Assembly: GCA_016802295.1 (NCBI GenBank)
Contig: JAESIW010000115.1
Span: 1,098,892 to 1,162,891 of the forward strand
Source: Brachionus rotundiformis
Taxonomy: Eukaryota; Rotifera; Eurotatoria; Ploima; Brachionidae
Reading direction: 5' to 3'
DNA length: 64,000 nt
Positions within the stretch are counted from its first letter, which is position 1, and the number at the start of each line of letters is the position of its first letter. Below, in pieces: positions 44,510-55,096 of this stretch. Made by a program: the position numbers and the translations under genes. The notes beneath the pieces were generated by a model. It was not told the origin of the DNA, searched no databases, and worked only from the letters and a program-made list of their open reading frames with translations.

Positions 44510-44850
44510 ATTGTTTTAATAATGTTGTCAAATACAAATATTCATGTTAGAATATTAGAATATTGTCAATGAAACCATATGAGTCTTTTATTTTAGTTTA
44601 TAATGCTGCTTTTTTTTTGGTCTCAAACTTAACTATTTTATTTTAACTATAATTTTTTTTTTTTTTTATTTTATTTTATTTTACTTTTATTAACATCGCC
44701 TACAAGGCGTTTATTGAATAAATAAATAATAATAATAATATAATATTTCATTTCAAAAAAATAAACTTTATGAAAATTCTATATGTAGTTTTAGATATTA
44801 AATAAGGAAAAATAAAATTCGTGTTTTTTTTATTAATATCATGTCTTTAT
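44510..44850. repeat. Dispersed repeat, copy near 44.7 kb
   Basis: Same family as 26060-26300. It sits between the two duplication blocks, next to a long T-rich run at 44648-44690. Confidence 0.6.
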
Positions 44851-45735
44851 TGAAGAATTTAAGCCTTTAGATGATAGGAAATATTCTTCAAATTAAATAT
44901 TTTATAAGGATCTAAGTAAGATTTACAAGATAGAACTAAGCCACTTTTGATTAGCTTTTAAAGGGAATACGGTATTATACTAAAATGACACTTATTTTAT
45001 TAAGAAGACCACTTAGTTATTAAAAAACAGATTCTTTTTAGTTTTTGATCCTTTTTTGATTGTTGAAATAACTCAATATAAATTTAAAATAAATTATATT
45101 ATTTAATGAAAAATTAACTTAAAAATGTCAAGTGTCATTTTAGAAAAAAATATTAACGATACAGTAGAAGATGCTGAATCTCTACCTTTAGATCATAACA
45201 AGCGATTAATTAAAAGCCTTATGATCGATAGTATCACTTTTCATATTTTGTGTGGGGATATTTGATAAAAAATATTTTTTAGGATTAAAAAAAATTAAAA
45301 TAGTTTTTTTTAATAAAATGATGGATATTTTCATTATAAGTGTTTTTTTAATAAAATTGTGGTATCAGAAACGAATACGCGAAATTTTTCTAATTTTATA
45401 TTTTAGTTCTTTTAAATTTATAATTTGACAAATTTGATAAATTTGATAATATATTTGAGGTATTTTGAGTTCTGTGGATCCCCATGACTTAAATTCTAAC
45501 AATTTATTCAAATAAATCAATTTAAATAATTATTTGAAAAATTGATTCCCATAAATTTTTATAATTAGGACTAACATTAGGAAACATTAGTCACAAACTA
45601 ATATTGATTATTTTGGTATTAATCATTCAAATTATTCATATGTGGAAAAATTTTATCAAAAGTTGGATTAAAAATTGTTAATTTACATAGGACAATTCAA
45701 AAAAAATTTTTTTAGGAATAAGATTTATTTCAATA

Positions 45736-46689
45736 ATGACCGGTGACTTTTCCAATAAAACCATCAATGTAACAGGAAATTTTCCACAAATGAATAAAGG
45801 AATTTCAGAGCTTGAATTTATAAAGCTTTCATCAATATCATTTGATCTATTGCTAAATGTTCTGGTCTTACTTTCGAAAAATAAATTGAATAACACTGAA
45901 TTTTGGATATTATTTTCATTGTCGGTAAATGTAGCTTTGGTAAAATTATCCGAGTTAATTAATTTTTTAGTAGAAAACTCAACCAGTCTGAGGTCCAGTC
46001 AAAATTATAGTTGCATCACAATTTTCTCATTTTCATCATCAATGCTCCTGAATTTATACTTGCATATTTGGTATTATTCTTTATTTCATTTGTCTATGGT
46101 CAAGCGAACAGAATTCTTTGTGAAAATTTTTAAACTAATTCGAAAAACCAGAAATTATTTTCTCTTTTCAATTCTTGCACTTATGGTAGCATATTTTTTA
46201 AATTGGCTGCTTTATTTTTTAGATCAATATGACCAATTTGAATTCAATGAAGCAAGGTCTGTGTGCAGAAAAAAAGGACTTGCTGAACAGCGAAAAATTA
46301 ATATTGGCATTTTCTTAAATTTACAATTCACTGTTGCATCAATAGCTTCATGCTCCAATTATTTGATTGCGGTTATAATTTTATTAAATAATAATAAAAA
46401 TATTAATATTGGCAAGAAAAGAAATAAAAAATTATTAACTCTGATTTTAAAATATCTTGTATTCTCAATATTTTCTTTTGTTCAGACTTTTAAATTTATT
46501 CTTATCATATTCATAGTGTTCATAGGCTATAGGTCAGAATTAATTTTTTATCTTATTTATTGTGTAGGCGTATTATTGTTAAGCATTCAGTCACTTATAG
46601 TCAGTTTTATACATGAGATATTGAAAAATAAATTCGCTGAATACGTCAATCGGATATTCAAAAAAGTATTCTTAAATTACAAATTTTAA
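45736..46689 (+). CDS. Small intronless seven-helix receptor (family member 5)
   Basis: 317 residues. N-terminal glycosylation sites NKT and NVT. 'SSQNYSCITIF' holds the helix-3 Cys; 'SVCRKKG' in outer loop 2 its likely partner; 'DQYDQFEFNEARS' before it matches the DQ.N.F acidic loop of other members. Helix 3 ends 'IWYYSLFHLSMVKRTEFF'. Helix 7 ends 'FIHEILKNKF'. This is the intact partner of the pseudogene at 37398. Start shared by both copies. Confidence 0.78.
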   Translation: MTGDFSNKTINVTGNFPQMNKGISELEFIKLSSISFDLLLNVLVLLSKNKLNNTEFWILFSLSVNVALVKLSELINFLVENSTSLRSSQNYSCITIFSFSSSMLLNLYLHIWYYSLFHLSMVKRTEFFVKIFKLIRKTRNYFLFSILALMVAYFLNWLLYFLDQYDQFEFNEARSVCRKKGLAEQRKINIGIFLNLQFTVASIASCSNYLIAVIILLNNNKNINIGKKRNKKLLTLILKYLVFSIFSFVQTFKFILIIFIVFIGYRSELIFYLIYCVGVLLLSIQSLIVSFIHEILKNKFAEYVNRIFKKVFLNYKF

Positions 46690-46859
46690 TACATTAGTAT
46701 TTTCCGGTAGCCAAAATTTAAACTATCAATTAAATTAGAAAAAATTTTTTAACTTGGTTGAAATGTCAGTTTAGAAAGCCTAATGTGTTTTAGAGTTTCA
46801 TATTTCTCAGAATAATTATTAATTGATAGTTGATTTTTTAAATTTAAATATTTAAAATA

Positions 46860-47759
46860 ATGATTTTTTCAAATATCAGCAATTTTACTGGTAATAACAA
46901 AACAGAAAACAATTTCTCTATTGATAAGATAATCGAAATTTTTGACACTTCATCAATTTTATTAGATATTTTTTGTATCTTTATAATTATACGATCAAAA
47001 AAGAATTTGATTTTGACCGAATTTTGGATCTTAATTCTCAACTTAGTTTATTTAACATTGACAAAAATATATTTTTTTATTTTTACATTTTTTTATATAG
47101 ATGGATTTTTTTCTTTTAAAAAGTATTCGTGTATAACTTTCACTTCACTTGTTTTCGTCTTATTTGAATTATATTTTATCTTATTTTATTACTCTTTGTT
47201 TCATTTGTCAGTGATTAAAAGAACAAAATTTATACGCTTTTTATATAATATTACTCGAAATACGAGGCTATTTATTTTTATAGTTCTTACATCATCAATT
47301 TTTGTCTATTCAACATTTTGGCTATGGAACTTTTTTAATCAACAAAATGAATTCGCCTTTGATCCAGCAAGTTCAACCTGTAAACGAGTTAATAATATAA
47401 ATAGAAATCTAACAACTTTATCTCTATCTGTTCAAATTTCGCTGTTTTTATCAATATTTACTTTTCTAAATTATATATTTTTGTCAATTTATTTCATTTT
47501 GAGAAAGTCATTAAGAAAACAAAAACTTTACAAAACTTCAATCAAATTTTTATTTTATTCTTTTATTTCATCATCTATCATTTTTCAATCACTTTATATT
47601 TTGTTTATTAATTTTGAATTTTCATCTTCAACAACAACAGTTTTTAATTCGATTACTATTTTTGTGATGATAATTCAACCATTGGTATTAATTTTAATAC
47701 ACAATAAATTAAAAAAAACCCTTTTAGAAACCTTAAAGCGAATTCAATGGTGTAATTAA
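46860..47759 (+). CDS. Small intronless seven-helix receptor (family member 6)
   Basis: 299 residues, block B partner of 38234-39133, with only a few differences outside one divergent patch at about 47546-47650 ('FLFYSFISSSIIFQSLYI'). Same Cys pair, same 'FYYSLFHLSVIKRTKF' motif and 'LIHNKLKKTL' end. It follows the 45736 gene by 170 bp in the same orientation. A tandem array with independent promoters is more likely than an operon. Confidence 0.78.
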   Translation: MIFSNISNFTGNNKTENNFSIDKIIEIFDTSSILLDIFCIFIIIRSKKNLILTEFWILILNLVYLTLTKIYFFIFTFFYIDGFFSFKKYSCITFTSLVFVLFELYFILFYYSLFHLSVIKRTKFIRFLYNITRNTRLFIFIVLTSSIFVYSTFWLWNFFNQQNEFAFDPASSTCKRVNNINRNLTTLSLSVQISLFLSIFTFLNYIFLSIYFILRKSLRKQKLYKTSIKFLFYSFISSSIIFQSLYILFINFEFSSSTTTVFNSITIFVMIIQPLVLILIHNKLKKTLLETLKRIQWCN

Positions 47760-48227
47760 ACATAATATCAAGTTTTTTTTTATAAGTATTTTTAAATCTT
47801 AAATAGCAATGAAAAATATCCTAAAATGTTTATCTCATGACAATTTTGACCATAAGTTTTTTTAATATACATGAACACAATTGTTCCTTATCCGATGACA
47901 AACCAACAGTTAAACAAATATAGAAATACCACGCATTTTTCAATGCTTTTTTTAACCCAAAATATTTGGAGAATACAAGTGATTTTACCGAGATATAAAT
48001 TTTTACTAATAAAAATAATTCAAAAAAATTATTTATTTGTACGGTTTGTATCATATCTTTTAAACATACCGTAAAATCTTAAATCCTCCGAGGTTTTAAG
48101 TCAAATAATTCGTTTGGTACTTCTAATCTTATATGAATTTTAATTAAAATTTTTAGAGAAAAAAATTCTTAAAATAATAAAAAAGTCTAATTAATCTTAA
48201 AATAAATTTGATTTTAGAATAAAATAA

Positions 48228-48362
48228 AGATAAAGTTGAAGTAATTATTATTTGATTGACTCAATTAAATCATCTCTTTTTCTTATTTTACAAAGTATGG
48301 CCCAGTCTAGTTTGATGTTTCTGCATTCTTCCCACAAGTTTTTAATAAGACCATACAAATAA
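48228..48362 (-). other. Conserved minus-strand open stretch, copy B (shortened)
   Basis: Matches 39465-39630 ('YGLIKNLWEECRNIKLDW', 'ILCKIRKRDDLIESIK' then stop). The 5' part is replaced by unrelated sequence after about 48362. Confidence 0.35.
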
Positions 48363-48649
48363 AACAAAAGTTTGGTCTAACGTTTCCTTCGAAATTTTCT
48401 CAAAATATCGAGAACGGTTTTGGAATATATCAAATTAAAAGTTATTTGTTTTTAAGCAACCTAAGTGGAAAATTAATTTATTATTTTTAAATTTCAAAAG
48501 TTAATTAATTAATTTAAATAATCAATATATCAATTAATTTTATAAAAAGTTAAATATAAAATTTTCAAGCAATAAGATTTTACTTGAAATATTGTTTTTT
48601 ATAATTCTATTTTTATTTTTTTTTACTCTCACAAATAAAATTCAAAAAT

Positions 48650-49067
48650 AATATTCTTTCAGTTATAGAGTTAAGATCATTTCGAAACAAGCCGATTATT
48701 CCAATTGTTGAAAGTGAAACACACTGAATAAGTGAGATCATATTTGCCAAGGTAAATTCACACCCTTAAAAATTTTTTTAAATTTTATAAATTTTAATTT
48801 TTGTATAATTTTATTAAAAATTGTTCGATAAGCATTAGAAGGCAATCATCTTTTTTAAAGTGGGTAACTAGGCCTTTTTGTTTTAGGTGATATAAAATGT
48901 CTTAATTTTGAAAACTCTAATTTGTTTTCGGGTGGATTTTCAGTTTAATTTGGTACTTGTAAGGGATGGGAAACCGGTCCGATTTTTGACAGAGGAAAAA
49001 AAGAAGATTTTTGATAGAAAATTTTTCTTACTATATAAATTTTATATTTTTTCAATTAAAAAATTAA
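48650..49067 (-). repeat. Inverted copy of the 42540-43060 module with half a MITE
   Basis: Reverse complement of the block A module, beginning with the 'ACTCTATAACTGAAAG' region and ending inside the MITE (its AGGGATGGGAAACCGGT end is at 48962). It interrupts collinearity of block B. Confidence 0.8.
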
Positions 49068-49539
49068 TTCAATTTTAATTGTTATAACATTGAAACTATG
49101 TAATTAACTCTAAAAGAAAAAAGGTTGAATTTTGGCTTTACTCTTAGAGTCCACAACGCGAGTTTACGGTATTTATAGAAGATCAAATATGGAAAATTTT
49201 AAAAATCAAAAAACTTACTTTATAACCTTCATTTTATTATTATTTTCAAATGATTTACAAATTTTTATTAAATTATTTATTTTCCAACTCTATCAATGCT
49301 TCCTTAATAACTTATTTGTTCCTTGACCATTCTGACTGGGATTCTATTCCAAAATGAAAGATGATAGTTTTGAAATATGCATAATAATTAGCTCTTACTG
49401 TAAATATTCGAAATTAATTTTAAATTTTAACACTCATTAATATGCTTTTAGTCTTAAATTTCATTAAAATATAAAATTATAAATATGTTAGCTAATAAAT
49501 GAAGATTTATTATTTTGGATGATTTAACTATTAACTCCA

Positions 49540-49767
49540 ATGGCAGTACTAAATGAAAGCACAATTTTATCAAATTATTCGTACCAAAGTACCAATATTG
49601 TCATTTCAATAGCTATTCTATACAATGTGTCACTATTTTCTATTTTAATAGATCTTTTGTACATTTATATACTGGTCAGATCAAAGACTAAATTGATTGA
49701 AATTGAAACAATTCTTCATTTTTTTTTATTCTCAAATTTTAAGTTTTTTACTTTTAAATTTAGATAA
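49540..49767 (+). pseudogene. Truncated seven-helix receptor, duplicate of the 40054 gene
   Basis: The first 59 codons match 40054-40230 closely (helix 1 and start of helix 2). At about 49707 the receptor sequence ends and joins sequence matching 42338 onward in block A, giving 16 foreign codons and a stop. About 2.1 kb present in block A is missing here. Confidence 0.88.
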
Positions 49768-49918
49768 TTTGTACTTTAATAATTTTTGTTTGCCTTATAT
49801 TTGAATATATACTTAATTTTAAATTCTTTCTAATTAAAAATTATTTACAAATTTTTAAAACCAAAGTTTTTTTTTGTAAAGCATTTTCCATTAATCACCA
49901 AAAAATTATAATTACAAG

Positions 49919-50123
49919 CAGGGATTGCAAACCGGTTCGATTTTGAATTACAGAATATTTAAGAAAAAAATATTTTTTTTTATCGTTTATCTAAATATAG
50001 AACTTTTCTTAATTTTTAATTGAAAAAATATAAAATTTATATAGTAAAAAAAATTTCCATCAAAAATCTTTTTTTTTTCCTCTGTCAAAACCGGTTCAAA
50101 AATCGAACCCGTTTCCCATCCAT
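49919..50123. mobile_element. MITE with CAGGGATGG-type ends, copy 2 (block B)
   Basis: Counterpart of 42513-42730 with small changes (CAGGGATTGCAAACCGGTT left; TTTCCCATCCATTACAAG right). It was carried by the duplication and not inserted separately, because the flanks match too. Confidence 0.75.
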
Positions 50124-50760
50124 TACAAGTATTATTTTTTTAGAAAACCAAATTAAACTGAAAATCTACGCGAAAACAAATTAGAGTTTTCAAAATTAAG
50201 ACATTTTATATCACCTAAAACACAAAGGCCTAGTTTAAAAAAGATGATTGCCTTCTAATGCTTATCGAACAATTTTTAATAAAATTATACAAAAATCAAA
50301 ATTTATAAAATTTTAAAAAATTCTATAACTCGCATACTTTTTTAAAAATACCAGCAAAAATTTATATTTTATCAAATTGGATTTTAAAATTATTAGTATT
50401 TTAATTTAAAAATTAAATTTGAGCTAAAATATTATATAATTTTTTGAAATAATTTTTTACATATGATTAATTTCAAAAGGAATTGATTACAAGGAGGAAA
50501 GTAAATATAAATTAAGATTTGAAAAAAAATAAAAGCTAAATTTATTTATTAAAGATATACTTTTTTCAATGAGTCAAAGTATGATAAATATTAATGATTT
50601 TCTTAATCTGAGATTTAATTTTTTTTTAATTCAAAATTTTTAGGTCATGCATTTAGCATCCCTTTTGCCAATTATCTTACATTTTTTAACCAAATACCAT
50701 CACTTGAAAACAAAGCATCAAATAAATGAAAATAAAATTCTTTTTTATTAATCAATACAA

Positions 50761-51360
50761 AATATTTTAAATATCACTGCTTTATTCTTAATTTTATTTA
50801 AATTCAACATAATTAATTTATTTTAAATTAAAGTAATTTAAATATAAATTTGTACTTAAATTTTCATTTGTACAGTTCCATTCATTAATGTATTTAGAAA
50901 ATTGGAAAATAACTTTAACAAAAGTACTTTTCTCGATTTGGTTAATAAAATTTGAATAATTAATAATTAGCCATTTTTTGGTAAAAAAAGATCCATTTTG
51001 AATTAAATAATGTAAAATTTTTCAAAATTGATCGAAATATATTTCAAATAATCTATGTATAAAATGAACTATAAAAGAAAAATCTACTTGGCTTTAAAAA
51101 TTTTATTTGGATGTTCATAATTGTGAAAAAGCCCTTTATATTAACCATAAAAGATGCATATATATATATGTATATATATACTAATAAAGAACTAAATAAT
51201 AATCTTTTTCTCTTTTTTCATTAGATATTACATTAACATGTATGATCAAAAATTATATTTAAAAAAAAAATATTGAGCTTTAAAAACTAAGTGACAATAA
51301 CAAAGTTAAAAAATAAAAACATAATATTAAATGGAATATTTAATGTTAGTATTTAGGTCT
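50761..51360. other. AT-rich spacer beyond block B
   Basis: Contains a TA dinucleotide run near 51158-51182 and the presumed 3' UTR of SR gene B (minus) at the right end. No gene seen. Confidence 0.45.
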
Positions 51361-52721
51361 CTATTCATCTTCATTGTGACTCTGATAATCCCCAGTGACT
51401 ACATTATCTTCATCATGACCATTGACACTGACACGATCATCGTTGGTCGGATCGTATTTGTCTGCTTCATTCTCGGGCTCTTTGTTTGTGAGGCGATCAC
51501 GATCACGTGACTCGCTTCTGTTCTCTCTGGACCTTGATCTACTGTTTGGTCTGGGCGAGTGGTTGATTCCATTTTCGGAATTGCCATTCTCGCCTCGCTC
51601 TCTCGAAGCCGACCTGCTTCTTTTCCTCGAGAGAGATCGCGACCTGGACTTTGACCTCGAGTAGTCACGCTTGCGCCTCTCGTCCCTGGATCGAGATCGG
51701 CTGCGCGAGCGCGACCTCTTTCTCGAGTCGCCGTTTCGCCTCTCTCTCGAGTCTCTTCTTGACCTAGACCTTGATCTGGAGCGCGAATAGCTGCGCCTGT
51801 GCCGTCTAGCACTTCTGGACCGCGACCTAAACATTCACAAAAATCAATTAGACCAAATAAGCCTCCAAAGAGAAAAAAGAGGAAATACAAATTGAATGCT
51901 TTTTTGTATCAGCCAGTCAGTCATGTTATTTATAAATTGCTTCTAGATTCCAATTGAGTACCTGATGACCAGTGCTTGACCATAAAGACCAAGACATAAA
52001 CAAAGATAAGCTAAATGAATGTGTATGTGTGCGTGTCTATGAGCCAACTACACCGACTAACCAGCGCTTAACCTGAACAGTTTTAGCTAAACAAGTTAGT
52101 TTAGCGGACAGACAGACCGACAAGCCGAGCATACAACAAAGAGACGAACAAGTCATTCTTTTATTTAATAAACATTTTAAGTAAATGGAAGAAAAAAGCC
52201 AAGAGAGAGTGAAAGAACTGAGAGGAAATTTACCTTCGCCTGTCACGGCGCCTATCCTCGTCGCGGTATCCGCGACTTCTCCCGCTTCCATTTCTGCAGT
52301 CTCTAGAAAAGTGGCCCCTTTCGCCACACTGGTAGCAGCGCAGATTCGAGTCCATGCGGTTGCGACCTCGGGTTCTTGGTCGTGCCCAATTCACTCTTAT
52401 CCTCGAGCCGCACACAACTCTTCAAATTAAACCAATTTATCAAAATTTATTTGAATTATTTTCTAGGTGATACCTTCCGTTCATTTCTTTGATTGACTCT
52501 TCGGCATCTGCTTTATGTTTGTAAACAACAAATGCAAAACATGGTGGGTTGCGCGCCAACCAAACTTCCTTCAAGTCTCCGAATTTGTCAAAGGATTTTT
52601 CAAGTTCGCGTTGAGAGCAATCAACGCCCAGATCGGCCACATGTACTCTGAATCCTTCGTCTTCTACTCTGTCTCTCGATCTATCTCTAGATCGACTTCT
52701 TGATCTGCTGTATCTACCCAT
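51361..52721 (-). CDS. srsf7: SR splicing factor, SRSF7/9G8-like, copy B
   Basis: Exons 52474-52721, 52234-52419, 51361-51826 (introns 54 and 407 bp, same phases as copy A) encode 299 residues. Same layout: N-terminal RS stretch four residues longer ('SRSRSRDRSRDRVEDEG'), RRM ('VHVADLGVDCSQRELEKSFD', 'CFAFVVYKHK'), CCHC knuckle 'CYQCGERGHFSRDC', RS domain, acidic tail. The RRM differs from copy A at about a fifth of its residues. Exon 2 differs by several silent bases (for example GAAAGGGGC versus GAAAGAGGC), then intron 2 and exon 3 look the same base for base until two bases before the stop codon (GATGAATAG here, GATGAGTGA in A). Both copies are open and look functional. Confidence 0.93.
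51962..52072 (-). other. Candidate poison exon in SR gene B intron 2
   Basis: Exact counterpart of 29111-29221 with the same splice signals and the same early in-frame stop. Inference only. Confidence 0.4.
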
Positions 52722-55096
52722 GTTTAATTCAATTGATCTAACAAAAAACAGACAATTTTTTCTTTTTAATTGGGATTTTTTTGACCATAAGTAAAAATAA
52801 GTTAAAATAAAGCACTACGTTTTAAAATTTTATATTTTTGATAAATTTCTATCTAACCATTAATGAACATATATAAATGCACTCCAGTTTTTAATTAATT
52901 AATGTACAGCTTGCTTGTTTTCGGTTCATTATGGTCCTATTATATCTTATTTAGCGCTTAACTTGAATCCCGACATAAATTTTGTCTTCTGAGTTAAAAT
53001 TTATAAATCCTATACTCCTATTTGAAAAAATATCTAATTCAATACAAATACATTTTATATTTAATTTAAAATTTTATTAATAAGCTTAAAGAAAAATTAA
53101 TCAGACATGTTACTAAATTACATTACTGAAGTAATAGTGATTGTCGTAAACCCCTAAGAAAAAATGCGTGGGATGAAATTTGAATTTTAGGTTTTAGTAC
53201 ACGCATAAGTGGTTATCGATCACATTTTAAAATCGACCTCTTATGATGTGTGCATAGGAATTCAATTTTTCATGTCAGCGCGTTGCTAAAACTCAAAAAC
53301 CTGCAATAACGTCGGGCTAAAAACCGAAAATTCTAACATGGCCCCGCATAATTATCCGGGTTCACTTTTTTAAAAAAGTGAAAATTTGAAAATAAAAATG
53401 ATCCTTAAATGCTCAAGTTTTTAAATGATGCAGAGTTTTGTAGATAATTCATTGACTGAATTCATTTAAGTACCTCATACTCTTCCACAGTAATGCATGC
53501 GTCAAAACATGAAACTCGGGTTTAGCTGCATTTTTAAAATTCAAGAATGGAATTCTACTTATACTTGGGTAAGTTTTTTGTAAAATTTTAAAAAAAAATA
53601 TCAATAAAATATTAATTTGTTAAAAATCACATGATTTGAAATGATTTTTCGTGAGAAATAAAGCAATAAAGTAAAAAAGTAAGACCATAGATTTGTTCAG
53701 AATTTTGTCTAGATTTAAAAAAAAAAGTGGGCTCATAATTGATACCTCTGAGGAGATGCCACGTCCTTCTCTTTTTTCTAAATTACATTTGCATGTAGAG
53801 AATTTTATGCTCTTTCAGATTACATATACTTTTTTTAGTATATTTAGGTTTTATCTTTGAGATTTGAGTCTTAATGAACAACAACTTTTTAAAGGGTTTG
53901 TTATTTTTGGAACCCTGGGTGTAAAAAATTTTTTTTTTTGGGTTTTCGAGGGCGTTGATTACGAATTTTGAGTCAAAATGATGATGCACTTTTCATTATG
54001 ATCGATTAATATTTGGTTGATTTCTAAAATACTAAATACTATATAAGACTAAAGTTTAAGGAAATTTCTTGAAGAAGAATAGATAAAATTTCGCTATTTT
54101 CTGCTTTTATACAAAAAAATAACACATATGGCGAAAAGAATAAAATTAAATGTTAAAAAAAGTAATTGTTAAACAAAAGCAGATTTTTTTAAATTTTTTT
54201 TAGAACAAAAGATTAGAGTTTGTCCAAGAATGATCGTTTTTATGCTTCTGATTTCTAGGTCAAGCACCTTGGTCAAATTTTATTTAATGGAAACATTTGT
54301 GTTCAATATTTTTAATTTTGCTATCGAAAATTGATTTCAATGCTCTATAAAAGCATCTTAGCCATAGCGGATCTTTTTATACCTTTCCAATGCATTACTT
54401 TACCAATTTTTTCAAAACCAAATCACTTTTTAAAAAGTTAATGATCTTTAATTTGATAGTTCATTCTTTAAAATATGAATTAATAAATATTTATTCGTAG
54501 AAATACACATACACATTCATCTAGCTTATCTTTGTTCATGTCTTGGTATTTATGCAATATTTTTGCGTCAATTTGACTATTTGACTAAATATTGTATGAT
54601 CATTAATTTGATGATCTGTCTTATCACCAAATCATCATCATTAAAATGATCACATTTTGGACAATACCTCACCAGAACTTCTTTCATGAATTTTTTAATT
54701 TCACTGCGAGAATTGATATACTTGGGTCGTCGGTTAGTTAGTCGAGTTAGTTAGCCCTACGTCGATTTTAAGATATAATTTTAGATTTGAAAAATTTTTA
54801 TTTATTTGTTCTGAAATATATTAATTTATGTTATTTAATATTTTTTTTTTATCTAAATTTAAATATCATTAATTTATGTTAAGCTTAAATTTTCATTCAA
54901 TGTGTCTAGGTTGGGACAAGCTTAATTGATCTAAAGTTTTTATTTTGTTTTAAATTCATGTTATATTTTTGTAATATAATCCAATTTTAAAGTCATTTAA
55001 AAATCTATTTATTCAGTTTCTTTTTGAGTTTTCATTTAAACTAGCATCTGATTTTTAATATTTTTCTAACTGGTTTAATTTTATTTTTTATCAGAA
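52722..55096. other. Intergenic, SR gene B promoter side; GC-richer patch and palindrome
   Basis: A GC-richer patch at about 53145-53360 (words ATGGCCCCGCATAA, AACGTCGGGCT) has no known match. It is followed by a perfect 22-bp palindrome (TTCACTTTTTT and its complement) at 53361-53382. A relic of SR intron 2 lies at 54503-54555 (separate entry). The rest is AT-rich with no gene seen. Confidence 0.5.
54503..54555 (+). repeat. Relic of SR gene intron 2 (third copy)
   Basis: About 53 bases match 29150-29208 of SR gene A with few mismatches (shared words ACACATACACATTCAT and TAGCTTATCTTTGTT). No exon sequence accompanies it. The matched part falls inside the candidate poison exon. Confidence 0.8.

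Larger units (their letters stand above)
44985..50760 (+). repeat. Segmental duplication, block B
   Basis: See block A. Here the first receptor is intact, the third is truncated, and an inverted module interrupts between positions matching 39650 and 39690. A stretch at 45155-45240 reads 'NDTVEDAESLPL' openly, with a diverged match at 36895-36985. Confidence 0.85.

Noticed and set aside
38234..47759. Operon of receptor genes
   Set aside because: Same strand, but spacing varies from about 80 to several hundred bases and no splice-leader acceptor pattern is evident. A tandem array with separate promoters is simpler.
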